Source: Mangifera indica (lineage: Eukaryota > Streptophyta > Magnoliopsida > Sapindales > Anacardiaceae). Taken from it: a stretch of 64,000 nt of DNA. Each line of letters begins with the position of its first letter. Position 1 is the stretch's first letter. The notes under the pieces are model-generated. The model saw only the letters and a program-made list of their open reading frames with translations, made no database searches and had not been told where the DNA came from. Below, piece by piece: positions 47,398 to 59,490 of this stretch. Made by a program: the position numbers and the translations under genes. The DNA is taken from NCBI RefSeq assembly GCF_011075055.1, contig NC_058141.1, positions 11,479,639 through 11,543,638 of the forward strand, written 5' to 3'.

Positions 47398-50300
47398 TTA
47401 GAACCGTCTCAATGAAACTGAAGTGCCCCTATGTCTGCTTGATGGCATAGAACTTTGAGACCGTGATGATGGTTTAAATGCCCCTGTCAGCAAGCTGGAT
47501 GCTGCACCTGCACAAATCTTTCTTCTCTTTGCTTCAAGCTCTAGTCGTTTCTTATTTGACACGGAGGAAGACACAGATGACTCTGGAAATATTGAAGCAG
47601 CTTTTATCAATGCTCGCTTATCCTTCCTATTCTTTTCAAACTTGGAAGAAAACCTCACATTTGCTGCAGCAGCAGTATCTTCTTCACTTTTAGGTAGCAG
47701 TCGTAAGCCAAGACCCAGTCTCCTTGAATAAGCCTCTTCTTCAGCAAGTCTTTTCTTTTGCAACTGAAAATAAAGAGTGAATTTGGCATAATGTAGGAAA
47801 CTGAAGAAAAAAAAGAATAATTTGATCTCAGTTACATACTCGCAGTTTAGCCCTGAGAGCCTTGTTAAGGGCATAGTCATCTGAATGCCTGGCATCAGAT
47901 ACTTTCTGAAGGCTTACTAGCACTGGCTCTGCTTGTCTTTTCTTCAGCAAGTCCTGCTCCTGGTGCTCAAGACGATAAAAAGGATCTGAAAGCTTATCCC
48001 TTTCTGCATGAAAAAAGTGTGCTTATTTATTAGCTTCCATACAAACAATAACACAAACAAATGATGTGAACAATGTCAAAATAACTGCCTTCTGTTTTAG
48101 CACAAAACTTTACGTTGGTCGCTCTGAGATGAATTACATACATGGTTCAAGAGAGACAAAAAAAGACAGCTAGCTCTGAGACATGGTGGACTCGATTCTA
48201 TTTCTACCTCCATAAGATATACAAAACTTCAATTACAACACACTTATCACTTACCTCCATCTGCAGGGAGTTCAAGGGTCTCTGCATCCTCAACATCAAA
48301 CTCCTCAATCTTCCTCTGGGCACCACTAATAATAACATATTCACAGTTCTTTGGATCTGTATGGATAACAATCTGGTGTTTGCAGCAGGCAGACTTCATG
48401 GAAAAGCTCCATATCTGAATGAAGAAAGATAAACACTACTGCTGATGAATAAAATCACCAAAAAAAGAAGCTATCACTAAGAAGTTAATTCTTCCATCAA
48501 TCAAAAAGCAATTCAAACAAGAATGATTAAGGACTGTATGCATATCATGAAAACCTAACCACAAATGACCGATTTGTATAAACCTCAGGCACACTTGATC
48601 ATAATGACTCAGATTAACGGTGCAAGTGCAGAATCAAATGAAATTTGCATAACAAAAAGTAAAATCTTGATGTCAATGCATATGGGCAGGATCCACTAAG
48701 AAAGAGTGTTAAGCTCCTTCAAACAATATGCCAACACAAACATGGATACAAGCAAAATTATCATCCAAATAACACAAAAAATCACTTCAAAAAAAATCCT
48801 TACCACACTAGTACGAATATGCAAACAGCACATTATGTACCTTCGTAGAATAATAATTCCCCACTTGTTTCTTTTCTGCATTGAACCGGACACCCTTTGC
48901 TATCATAGAATTGCAACCACCACACCATATATTGAAAGGCATTTCAAACCTGGAAAAATAACAATACAATTAGATGCCAAAAACTAATATTTGGGCAAAA
49001 AAAATTCTGCATGGCAATATTTTATATAGCCTTGTGGACGCCAATGATTAGTTATTTTATATCAAAACAATACCAATAAAGTTTGGGTGTGATACTACTA
49101 ATCTGAAGAGTAGAATTTATAGTGCAGAACCATAATACTATGAGAAAGGTGAACTCTTAAGTGGAAACATTTTTAAACTTCATCACAGTTCCAAAAAATA
49201 ATATATTATTCTATAATGGTGCTCTCCAAACTGTCATATTCATCCAAGAATTTTAGCTCCACTATATCTATTTCAAATTTAATTTCTCACACATAAAAAA
49301 AAGTACTTAGCAACTGTTGGGTAGACAATATCACACAGGTTCGTTCTCATTTAGAATAACACTTGCTAACCAGCATAATTTCAACAATACTATCTGTAAC
49401 TAAGAAAACTAGCTCCTATTCAAAAGGTTTACAATTGCAAACCTCACAAGCATGGATCAGAAGATTCTAAATGAAAACCTATGTCAATTTTATCACCAAA
49501 TGGCTATCCTCAAAAAGTAAACATGAGCGCACTCATAAACTCTTATCACTTCCCACTATCAAATACATTCATAGAAGTCACTATAGCATGAGTATTTTTC
49601 ACATGTCAAATAAAGTTTTCTGAAAAAAATTCATACATTAGAACTCACAAGAAAGAAAATTTGTTACCTTATAATCAAAATGCCCTGATCTATTTTTCTT
49701 GCTCTCTCCCTCAAAGCATGTTGACCATGGAACTTGTTCAAAGAACCCTGAAAAATAAAAGCAATATGAGAATGCACAATATAGGTTTATCATGAACTCA
49801 TCTAGCAACTAAAAGTGTGAAAGGGTACCATCCATGCACATACCTGATTTGGTGTCCATTCTGGAGGATAGTAAAAATTGTCTGCTCTAGCAGCTGCAAG
49901 TGAAGACTACAACCAAAAAAACAAAAGGTTTAGACACTATATAAATTGTTGAGAACCTGGGAGGAAAACCAGAGACCGAAACACCAAAGCATCATTTTAA
50001 CTCCTACGAATTACTTGTCGATATAAAGTAACAGAAAATATTTGACCATCCTATTTACCTAAGTAGACATACAAAAGGAAAAGAAGAAGCTCATTTGATT
50101 CCACCAAAATTTTATACTAAACTAAGATTTTTTTTAACTGCATAACCATCTCCCCTAATGTCAATATGTCAGCCTACAAATCTGTGAACAGTTAGTCATA
50201 TCTTCAAACCAAACTACCAAGAAACAAGTTCTGGTCATGAAAGATTAGCCAATCCCACACTTAGTCATTGATTACGCGTAATTTCAAATAAATACTCTTG

Positions 50301-50578
50301 AACCGTGATGTGCTAATAAGGAATTCTCACACGATAGATTGATCAATTTTTTCCACGTACAATCAAATACTCATAATTAATCAAAAAATTGAAAATAGTA
50401 ATACTCAATCAAGAGCGTCCATTTTTATTACCGTCTAGTCTTATAAGATCTGTAATCAACTGATAAACCTAAAAAATAATGAGTAACCAAACTGGAATGA
50501 AGGAAGCGATAAATCAAACGAAAGCACTAACTATTGAATCTAAGAATAATCAGTTAAAAACAAGAAACTACTCACCAT
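47398..50578 (-). CDS. CWC16 family splicing factor, CCDC130/YJU2B-like, seven exons, 314 aa
   Basis: Exons on the minus strand: 50578-50576 (start codon alone), 49906-49844, 49747-49668, 48949-48841, 48414-48255, 48003-47840 and 47763-47398. All are GT-AG and keep frame. The protein begins MSSLAAARADNFYYPPEW. A zinc-ribbon part has WCGGC (Cys58, Cys61) and ACCKH (Cys95-His98), as in the DUF572/CWC16 family. A conserved stretch follows (EYVIISGAQRKIEEFD), then charged helices (RLEHQEQDLLKKRQAEP) and a Lys/Ser-rich tail with likely nuclear signals (NKKRLELEAKRRK). Family knowledge: CWC16 proteins (Yju2, Saf4, CCDC94, CCDC130) act in the spliceosome nucleus-wide. The tail fits CCDC130 more than CCDC94. 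The single-codon first exon is unusual but fits the clean GTGAGT donor and TTGTAG acceptor. The gene looks intact. Confidence 0.92.
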
Positions 50579-50810
50579 GTTTTCTTCAAATTCTGAAGAT
50601 CGAGATAGCTGTTGGAAGATTTCTGATGATCACCTTCGCGTTTTGTTTGTAGAGGAAATTGTTGTCTTTTGCACTAATTCTATTTTCGGAAACTTGATAT
50701 CAGAAATTCAGAATAGCGAAATGCTGTCGTTTCGGGAGCTTATTTTCGTTGGTACTCCGTATAACTTTGATCCGATTGGGTTTAGAAATGGCAGCGGGCT
50801 CCGCCCACTA
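50579..50810. promoter_or_regulatory. Short upstream region of the CWC16 gene
   Basis: Only about 230 bp separate the start codon (50578) from a family B element (50811). The leader and core promoter of the minus-strand gene must lie here or extend into the repeat. The plus-strand frame at 50577-50909 runs over this region and is not a gene. Confidence 0.35.
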
Positions 50811-51123
50811 GGCCTGGATTCGAGCCGAGCTTATTCAAGCTCAAGCTCGGTTCGAACAAGCTTGAAACGAGTTGTCCCTAAACCAGCTCGAGCACGAGCT
50901 CGAGCTTAATTGTCAAATTTATAAATTAAAATTTTGGATACAAAACGATGTCATTTTAACTAATATGTATTAAAACGACGTCGTTTTAATAACGAATATT
51001 CGAATTCGAAGCGAGCCGAGTTCAAGCTCAAGCATAATGAGCTCGACGAGCCCGAGCTCAAGCTTGAGCTATATTATTCTTAAGTCGAGCTGAGCTCGAG
51101 CTTGATTCGGTTCGAATCCAACC
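50811..51123. mobile_element. Family B hAT-like miniature element (about 315 bp)
   Basis: The left end CTAGGCCTGGATTCGAGCC and right end GGTTCGAATCCAACCTTA form good inverted repeats. CCGCCCA occurs on both sides (near 50802 and 51128), as a 7-8 bp target duplication, which suits hAT elements. The centre has the perfect palindrome TTAAAACGACGTCGTTTTAA. GAGCTCGAG and CAAGCTCAAGC words fill the arms. It has no coding sequence. Confidence 0.72.
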
Positions 51124-52351
51124 TTACCGCCCATCAAAGCGAATCTTATGGGTTAGGTTTGCCCACATACACACTAACGTCTGCGGCATGACCTCTCTTT
51201 GTAGATTCGTGTTGTGTCAAGCTTAAGTAGGTCAGCCTGCAGGCCTTGTTGCGAGCCGGTCTTTTTTTTTTAATAAATTAATTTTTTTTAAAATTAATTA
51301 TTAAATTTTATTAATTTGTGAGAGACAAGGATCGTAAATGGTGGATCAATTCTCTAAATCATATTTTGTATTTATTTTTAAATAATATAAAATTATTTTC
51401 AATTACTTATTATTGTATTCTAATTAAAATAAACTTTTTGTTTTATCGGTGATATCATGTTGGGGTTTTTTTTCTAACAACGTCTTTTTTTGTTTACCCG
51501 ATGTTTGATCTGAGATAGATATTGCTCATATACTCCACCAATAAGAAAAACCAAGAAACTCGTGTGCATGACTAACAGATAATGTCACTTCTGGTTTTTT
51601 GCCTTATATATTACTTCACAATTTGTTTAATGTCTAAAAATTTAGTTTTTTATTTTATTTTTACAATTTTATTAATTATTATTTTTTTAGAATATTTTGA
51701 AAATGAAAAAAAAACTTAATATATTCTAAATAAAAAAAGTGTTCAAAAGATTGACATGACTTCACTTTTGTAGACTCAATTAAGTAGGAACGTGTGTAAT
51801 GTAAATGCAATAAGAGAGACATTAGAACCAAATAATAGCTCTTGTTCCTATGAGGTCTCTCATACAGTGTGTATACTGAACAAATTCCTTCTCATTTGAG
51901 CTCTTAATTATCGGTATCTTATAATATATAATACATATCTTACGATACAATACAAGTGAAAAACGATACGTATTATGAAATGTATCAAATTAATATAATA
52001 CAGTGAACATCTTATATGATATGATACATATTACAGATATAGATTGATATACTTTTTAAATAAAATGATATTATAATTGAGTGTATATGAGAATTCTGAA
52101 ATTTTGGAGAGTGTTTGTAATATCTTCTAAAATGATGACGTGTCAATTAGAGTTTTTTATTATTTTATTTTTTAAAAACTATATCATATAATACAATATG
52201 ATATTCGATATATAATACATAAAATTAAGTTTTCAATACATGATATGATATACGATTTCATTACTATGTTTGAGCCTACAAATCAAAGTCTCCCACATTG
52301 GAAATATACACTCGTAATACTCCAACAACTTCCTTTACCCGATATAAATAA
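51124..52351. other. AT-rich spacer
   Basis: I see no gene. A stretch near 51900-52250 repeats words like ATATGATACATAT and ATACAATACA, a simple degenerate repeat. Confidence 0.4.
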
Positions 52352-53274
52352 GGGCAAAAGACTTAATCCCACCCAAGGTTTAATGCATTTTCAAACTCTC
52401 ACCCTCGAAGTTTCGAAAGCTCAAACATTTGCTCATTATCCAATTTTTGTTAAATTTAGCTGTTAGTGGTAAAGGTAAAATCATTATTTTATTAATAATA
52501 TTAAAAAAATATTTCATTTTCACCCCTTAATTTTAAAAAAATAATAAGTTCTCATAAAACCTAAGTTTTGAAAAGTTACCATTTCCCCTTGTTAGGTTAA
52601 CTAAAAAACAAACCCATTTTTCAATAACGAAATCTACTCCAACTGCTTTCTCCCAGATTGATGACCTTTCTCCAATGCTATTTGACACTCTTGATGATAG
52701 AAGGATAGACGAAATTGACTGAATCTTAGCAAATCTTGGCCAAAGGGATCAAATGAAGAATTTCAGCAAATCTCATTCGACAAACACAAGTGGTCGACTT
52801 CTAAGGAATTAGACGAAGAGGGTTCGTAGTCGAACAACGAAGAGAGATAGCAGACCAAAATGAAAGAGCGATATAAATGAAGGATTCGTCTTCGTCTTAC
52901 AAGGTTCAACCAACTTTGTTTGTCTTTCTATTGGTGGAAGCATTAGATACCGTCAAAGAAAAGTCATCGGTCTCAAAGAAGGGCCCAAAGTGTATTATAT
53001 CATCAGAAAATGGGTTGGTTTTTTAGTTAACCTAATAGAGGGAAATGGTAATTTTTCAAAATTTATATTTTGGGGGAAGTTATTATTTTTTAAAGTTAAA
53101 GGATGAAATAAGATAATTTTTTTTAATATTACTGATAAATTGAAAATTTTACCCTTACCACAAACAGATAATTTTAACACAAGTTAGATGAAGGGTGAAT
53201 GTTTGAGTTTTTGAAACTTCACGCGTGAAAGTTCGGAAATACATTAAACTTTGGTGGGAATAAGTCTTTTGACC
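52352..53274 (+). mobile_element. Family A Mutator-like miniature element, complete (923 bp)
   Basis: The left end is GGGCAAAAGACTTAATCCCA and the right end TTTGGTGGGAATAAGTCTTTTGACC. A perfect 9-bp duplication TATAAATAA flanks it (52343-52351 and 53275-53283). The arms are long inverted copies (about 300 bp); the centre of about 300 bp is purine-rich and contains no intact gene. Confidence 0.9.
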
Positions 53275-53283
53275 TATAAATAA

Positions 53284-55051
53284 TAGTTCAAATATTAAGT
53301 TTCAACCAAATTTAAGTTTTCAAATATTTCATATAAGTGGCATTGATCTTAAAGACTTAACTCACTTATAATAAATAAGTCTAGCTTTTTTCATATCATA
53401 ATTTAAATTTCTAACATATTTTTTTATTAGAAAACATAATTTTAAAAAATATATTTTTTCAAAATTAAAAAAAGAATTGTTGAGATCAAGCTCGATCAAA
53501 TCTTAAAGCTATAGCTTAAGCTTGAATTCGAGCTTGAAACATGGCTTCTCAATTCAAGTTTATTCAAGTTAAGTTAGAAATCAATTTTACACCAACTTGA
53601 CTCGAATCTATCACTAATTATTTCTCTACGTATAGTTATCATGGCCATGGATAAACTTGTACTAATTATGTTATTCTACAATCTTAAAAAATCATATTGT
53701 AATTGCGTATATCCTCATACTTGCAATACAACATAAGTATACATCAATGCTTTTAAATCAAAAGAATTATAAAATGATACCCATAAATCTTCAAAAGATT
53801 TAAATATTATTCAATAATTCTTCTTCCCATAATTAGTATTGTAATGAGTAAATATTCTTGGTTGATTTCAACTAAGATTTGAAGTAATTTTCAAAAAATA
53901 TTTGTAGATAAAAATTTAAGAATTAGTAAATTTTTAAAAAAATATTAATCACTAAAATGGTATTGTTCTTTCAACCCCATTCAGATTGACAGTCATTTAG
54001 GCTAAAAATTTAACCTTAACCCTGCAATCTAAATTTTACCTTCCTGACATCATCGTGTTACCTAATTAAAATTACCTATACATTTTACACATTACAATCT
54101 ATATATAAAAATTATGAATTAGTTGACTTGTCCATTTCAATTGGGATTTTAACTGTTGTTTAAATTGGAAGTTATTAAATAAAATAGCAACTAAAGTATG
54201 TACATTTATATTTTTTAATTCCAAGGTAAAATCTTGTAGCTTTTTTGATATGAAACAATTGATTGAAACTATATAAATAAATATTTACTCATTAAAAAAA
54301 TTTTCTTGCTCCCAACTTTTTCCAAGATATTGATAATTGGTAAAGTAGTACAATTTTTAAAGTAAAAATTTAGGTTTGAAATTCGTTTGTGAAATTTTGA
54401 CTTATTTAATACAGTGAATATAGATTCGATTACTGTATCTTAAGTTTACCCATCAAATAAATATAGATGGGTCGGTTATTAAAAAGAGAAAAAGTTTTTC
54501 CAAAATGTTGGTTCATTGCTTTGTCCATTGAAAATGTAGATTGCAAATTCCCCACCCCTTATATTAAGGTGCAATACACTCAAACCAGTATGGATTCCCC
54601 CAAAAGAGAAAAAGGGTGTTGACATTATATGTTATAAATATACATTATACCTCTGCGTGCCGAATATATTCAAGCTATTATTATTAATAATTAGCATAAT
54701 CAAGCATATTATAATTCCAGATTTGAAAATTGTAGTTGCTTGATTTTTAAGGGACTTTCATTGGGAAAGGCTCTACCGCCCTCTCCCAATCAATAAATTA
54801 GCCATTAAAGCATCCTCAAGCTTCACATGAAACTCAAAAACACACACATTTCAACTCATCTTACATTTCTTTTTATCTCTTCTTTCTTCAACTTTGATTA
54901 TTCAAGCAGCTGTCATATTATTTTTCAAGCTTTTCAATTAATTAATTCTTTCTTAGCTCTCTCTAAATTAGTGATATATTATTTCTCAATTCATTTTCTT
55001 GCTCCATGCTTCCTCTTCCAACCCTTTTTCTCCCACTCTTTCTCCACGTCC
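53284..55051. other. Spacer and upstream region of the CLE gene
   Basis: A short family B fragment lies near 53480-53620 (AAGCTTGAATTCGAGCTTGA). The remaining sequence is AT-rich. The open frame from 54827 runs into the CLE frame, but its first part has no conserved feature and is probably leader. Confidence 0.4.
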
Positions 55052-55429
55052 ATGGCCTTGAAATTTTCCCATTTAGTTTTCATCACTCTCTGGCTCTCTC
55101 TTCTCTTGTTCTTAATGCTTCATGAGCTGTATAATTTCAAGTCCAGGAATATCCATATTTACAAACAAAGCAGCAGCAGTAACATCATCACTGCATCTTC
55201 TTCTTCCCTTGTACGACTATCTCGTTACCCTTTAGTTAATAGAAAAGTTCTTGCGAGCAAATTTGACTTCACTCCATTTCAGAAACATGGTCAGCATGAG
55301 AAGCATAAACGTTCAGCCAACGACAAGAAAGGGCGATCAGCACAGCCGGCTGCTGAAACTCAGATTGATCCCCGTTATGGTGTTGAAAAGCGCCTCGTCC
55401 CCACTGGTCCAAACCCATTGCACCATTGA
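55052..55429 (+). CDS. CLE signalling peptide precursor (CLE9-13 type), 125 aa
   Basis: Intronless. It starts at MALKFSHL (an in-frame ATG at 54827 would add 75 residues with no family match). A hydrophobic secretion segment spans about residues 7-27 (LVFITLWLSLLLFLML). A variable basic region follows, and the last twelve residues (114-125) are the CLE motif RLVPTGPNPLHH, with nothing after it. CLE precursors are secreted and cut to 12-13-residue peptides; Pro4 and Pro7 of the motif are usually hydroxylated and Pro7 can carry arabinose. The peptides bind CLAVATA1/BAM-type receptor kinases and control meristem, vascular or nodule cell fate. The best remembered relatives are CLE9, CLE10, CLE12 and CLE13; Thr at motif position 5, where Ser is usual, is the notable difference. 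Conserved gene order points to CLE12. Confidence 0.93.
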   Translation: MALKFSHLVFITLWLSLLLFLMLHELYNFKSRNIHIYKQSSSSNIITASSSSLVRLSRYPLVNRKVLASKFDFTPFQKHGQHEKHKRSANDKKGRSAQPAAETQIDPRYGVEKRLVPTGPNPLHH

Positions 55430-58400
55430 TCATTAATTTCTCAGGTGAATGGAAAAGGAAAAATAAAGGACTGGTTAGTGAAAGAAACCTATAATTAATT
55501 ACTAGTTTCATTTCTTCTTCTTCTTCATCATCATCATCATTTTCTATTTTCATGAAAGCCTTACTTGAGGGTTTACAAGATATATTATTATATTTGTTTT
55601 ATGGATGTAGATGGATTGATTAATGATGATTAATTATGATGATTAATTAATTAGTGCGTTAATAATCATCTATCCTTGACGCTACGCCATAATAATTTTT
55701 ACGGCAATCTAAAGAAACATGAGTAGCCGTGACGGCACGGCACAACTTAATTTAGGCACCTCCCTTATAATAATAATGATATTCATTATTAAGGATCGAA
55801 GTTGGTTAGTGCAAATAATAAAACGAAGCTACCTCTTGGCTTCGTTTGAACATCAGATTAAATTGAGCCACGTGCTAAGTTTTCATTCATTGACCTTTAC
55901 TTCTGGTTTTTTTTTTTTTTTTTTAGGACCTCAAATTGAACCCTATATATGCTACATCAACAAGCTGCTGCCTCCTCTTGGTGGGTTACACTTACAGGGC
56001 CTTAATTCTTTGCTCAATTGCAGGCGAGGAAGAGAATCAACAAAACGTTTGGTCATGGGCATAATGCAAACTAGAATGAAGGGCCTATTACACTTGATGT
56101 TGCTTCATAACTTGACTGTAATATCATCATGATACATGAAGAGAAAACCATGTATATGCTTTTAGATAAAAGATGATATCTTTTACATCATAATGTATCG
56201 TTATATAATGATTGTACATAGATTTTTGGAGAGTGGAGCCAGATTTGCCTTTCATCCCTATAATATATATATATATATTATTTATGTGAATATCTTGCGT
56301 TTAAGTTGCAGATATGGGAGTTTTTTTGTTTTAAAAAATAATTCATGCAACTTATATATGAGCATTTAACTTTGGCCAAAAGACTTATTCCCGCATAGCG
56401 ATGGATGAAATTTCAAACCCTCATATATTAATATTTAAAAATTTAAATACTTATTATTATATTAAAATTTTCTATTGTAATTAAAAATAAAAATTTTATT
56501 TAGTTAAAAATATTTTTAAAAACTAAAAATTTATTACATTTCTCTCTTTAGTTTAAAAATTTTCTCTCATTTAAAGTTTAAAAAATAATAATTTTTTTTT
56601 TCTGTCACCACTTTTCAATAAACTTCGCTATCTCTAACATGTTCTCTCTCTCTCTCTCTCTTGGCTTCTCTCTTCCTCCCGGTCTTTCTCCCTCTCTTCT
56701 TGGTTATCTTTATCAAAAATAAAAACAGAATCATCTTTGTCAGAGAGACCACAAAAATAAATTACTTAAATAATTACATGATATAAATTATTATTATAAT
56801 AGATAAATTACCTTGATACCCTAAAATAGAGTTAGTATTTAAATTACCATTTGTATTACTAATTATATTACTATTAATAATAGAAGATTATCATAATAAT
56901 ATCACTAATATAAAATGTATTAGCAAAATAATATTTAAATGCTTAGCCAAACACCCTTTTAAGGATAATTGGATTATAAAGAGTAGGATAACATGAGAAC
57001 TGATTGATATTAAACACCTCCAACATACAAATAAATGCCTCCTGCGTAAACAATTAATTGACCCAAATTAATAACTAACATCTAAATAAAAGACTGAAAA
57101 TTGAGGTAAAGTTGATTATCTAGAAGCATCCCAAACGATGTCGGTTTATTAGATACAATTTTGCCATCTCTTTTTATAAACAAACTACAGTTGGTTCAAA
57201 TAAAGAATGGCTACTTGATCATATGATACTTAATAGAAGTAGAGTTCTTTTGGTCTCTTTCTCCTTGAAAATGAGCAAAATTAATTCCATAAGAAAAACT
57301 TATAATTAATTATTATTGAACAAATGTGGCCCCGGTTTCACATCTTCTAGGTATAACTAATCTCATTATTAATGATTAAGCAGTTTATTTTTAGCACTAA
57401 CAAAATTAATGTGGTGGCCAACTAATTACAGATTGTCACATGATGTGTAATATCACCCGCATGCCTCTCTATTCCCTGCAGTTGCTAGAGAGGGGATGTG
57501 TCCCTTTCCACCCTCACCAAACTAAGGATTCGCCGACCTTCTCTGTTTACTTGTCAAAATAATATTTTTAAATTTTATTCGTCAATAAAAAAAAATTATT
57601 TTAGTTTCTGCATGTAATTATTTTATCTTGGATAATTAAAATTAATTAGTAGAAAATTAAGAGAATAAGTGAAAAGCAACTGGGAATGTCCTTTCGCTTT
57701 GACAATGTTGTAATTGTTGTTAAGGGAGTGATGTTATGAAAGCATCTTGGACAAAAGCTGGAAAATTTTGGCTTCCAGATTTGACAGAGAAATGTTCATG
57801 TGTTGTACAGATGATGACGTTTTAAACAGTTGAAAGATCAAAGTTAGTGGAATCTTCTATCTTATTCATGGATGGAATGATGGGTTACCCTTCCCAAACT
57901 GCAAGATGAAAGTAAAATATTTGGTAATGTTTCGACGCATTTAGTAATAAAATATTATATTTGATTTGATGGAATAAAATAATATTTAAATATTATTAAT
58001 ATAATTATTACAAAATATTTTTTTATATTAATTAAAAATAAAAATATTTTATTTTAAAAAATTAATACATAAAGATAAAATTATAATAAAATCAAGGTTA
58101 TATGAATAATTTTTTAATACTTAATATAAATATGATAATTAGATTATTTTTTATATTAGTATTGAATTTTTTATTATTTAAAAATTAAATAGAATAATAT
58201 TAATAATAAAAAAATAAATTATTAAAATAATTTTTCAATACCATCAACCAAACACACGTTAAGAATAATTTATTATAAATGAAAATAATATGTTACACAA
58301 ATGATGATATGTAAGGAATATGCGTAGGACCAAAGAGAAACTGGAATAATTGATGACTTGGACAACCGAGATATTGAGTGATGTTGATCTCTTGGTGGGA

Positions 58401-59490
58401 ATGAGGGAGGGATGAAATCTGGGATTCACGCAAAATTGAAACCTTCTTGGGAGTTGGTCTGCTTTTGTCAAAAAAATCTGGGATCCAATGCCATTAGGAT
58501 CATGTTTTTTATCAGTCACTGACTTTCCCTTCTTCTTCTTCTGTTTTTTAATATGGTGTTGCTCAGATTTAGACATGGACAGGCCGCGTCTGGATTATTT
58601 TAGTGCGGTCATCTTACTGATAGATCATATTGGTGGGTTAGGCAGTGTTAAAGACCTCTTACAATGTGGGTCTCATGGGTTAGGTTGACCCATTTGATGA
58701 AAGAGACTCACAATATAGGTAAGATCTTTTAGCTTGTTTCCATTCATCAAATTATAATATTTTAATAATTAATAATTATAATTTTTAATAATATTTAGTG
58801 ATTCGCATAAGGTTAGCTCACATATTTTATCTTAAAGCTCCGCATATGATCGGCTATAATAATAGATTATACCCAAAAAGGAAACTTAAATCATGCTATA
58901 ATCAATTCGATCGCCTTATATATTTGCTCAGATTAAAAATTGTAACCTCATATATAGATAAAATTGAACGAGTTATTTATTCATATAGTCATAAGAAATT
59001 CAATTATATAATCTTTATTTTGTTATTAAATAATTCTAAATTAAAAATAAAAATAAAATCAAATTATGTAATAATATCTTCTTAAGTTATTATTAATACA
59101 CAAATTAGAATTATAGTTCATATGTATTCTCTTTCTTTTTTCTAAAATAATATTTGTAATAGTGATTTTATTTAAGTGTCTAAATGGAAAGGTTAAAATA
59201 AAAGTAAAAAAAGGCTTAAAGTTGACCCAATATCCCAATTTCTAAAGACGACCTTTTAAACCCGTAAACTTCTATAAATTTACAATTAAACTGTATTTTC
59301 CATAATATATATTTTAATACATCTTGAATGAATATAAATTAAAAACCATGGTGATATAAATTGAATGAATAAAAAATAAAATAATATTTAATTATATAAT
59401 AATATATTATTATTAGTATTTAAATTGTCACTCATAAGTGCACATAATATTGTCCGTATAAATACACACTTTACATAAATAATATCTATT
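55430..59490. other. Spacer with partial repeats
   Basis: It contains a CTT/ATC-type microsatellite near 55512-55540, a family A left half at 56374-56760 (GGCCAAAAGACTTATTCCCG) with a (TC)n run near 56642, family C pieces near 56760-56965 and 57925-58258, and a family D core near 59345-59420. Frames at 55719-56132, 58259-58576 (minus, Lys-rich start) and 58798-59085 are not recognisable. I see no gene. Confidence 0.4.

Noticed and set aside
50577..50909. 110-codon plus-strand frame
   Set aside because: It overlaps the CWC16 start region and then reads into a family B transposon (Ser/Arg and Ala/Arg repeats from GAGCTCGAG words).
51109..51119. GGTTCGAATCC, a perfect tRNA B-box-like word
   Set aside because: It is the terminal inverted repeat of a family B element; no A box or cloverleaf can be drawn around it, and the same word ends other copies.
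54827..55051. Longer CLE start adding 75 residues
   Set aside because: The extension is unlike CLE precursors, and the internal ATG gives a normal secretion segment right at the start.
58259..58576. 105-codon minus-strand frame with a Lys-rich start
   Set aside because: No recognisable domain; its end lies at the border of a family C repeat. Could be a relic, but not supportable as a gene.
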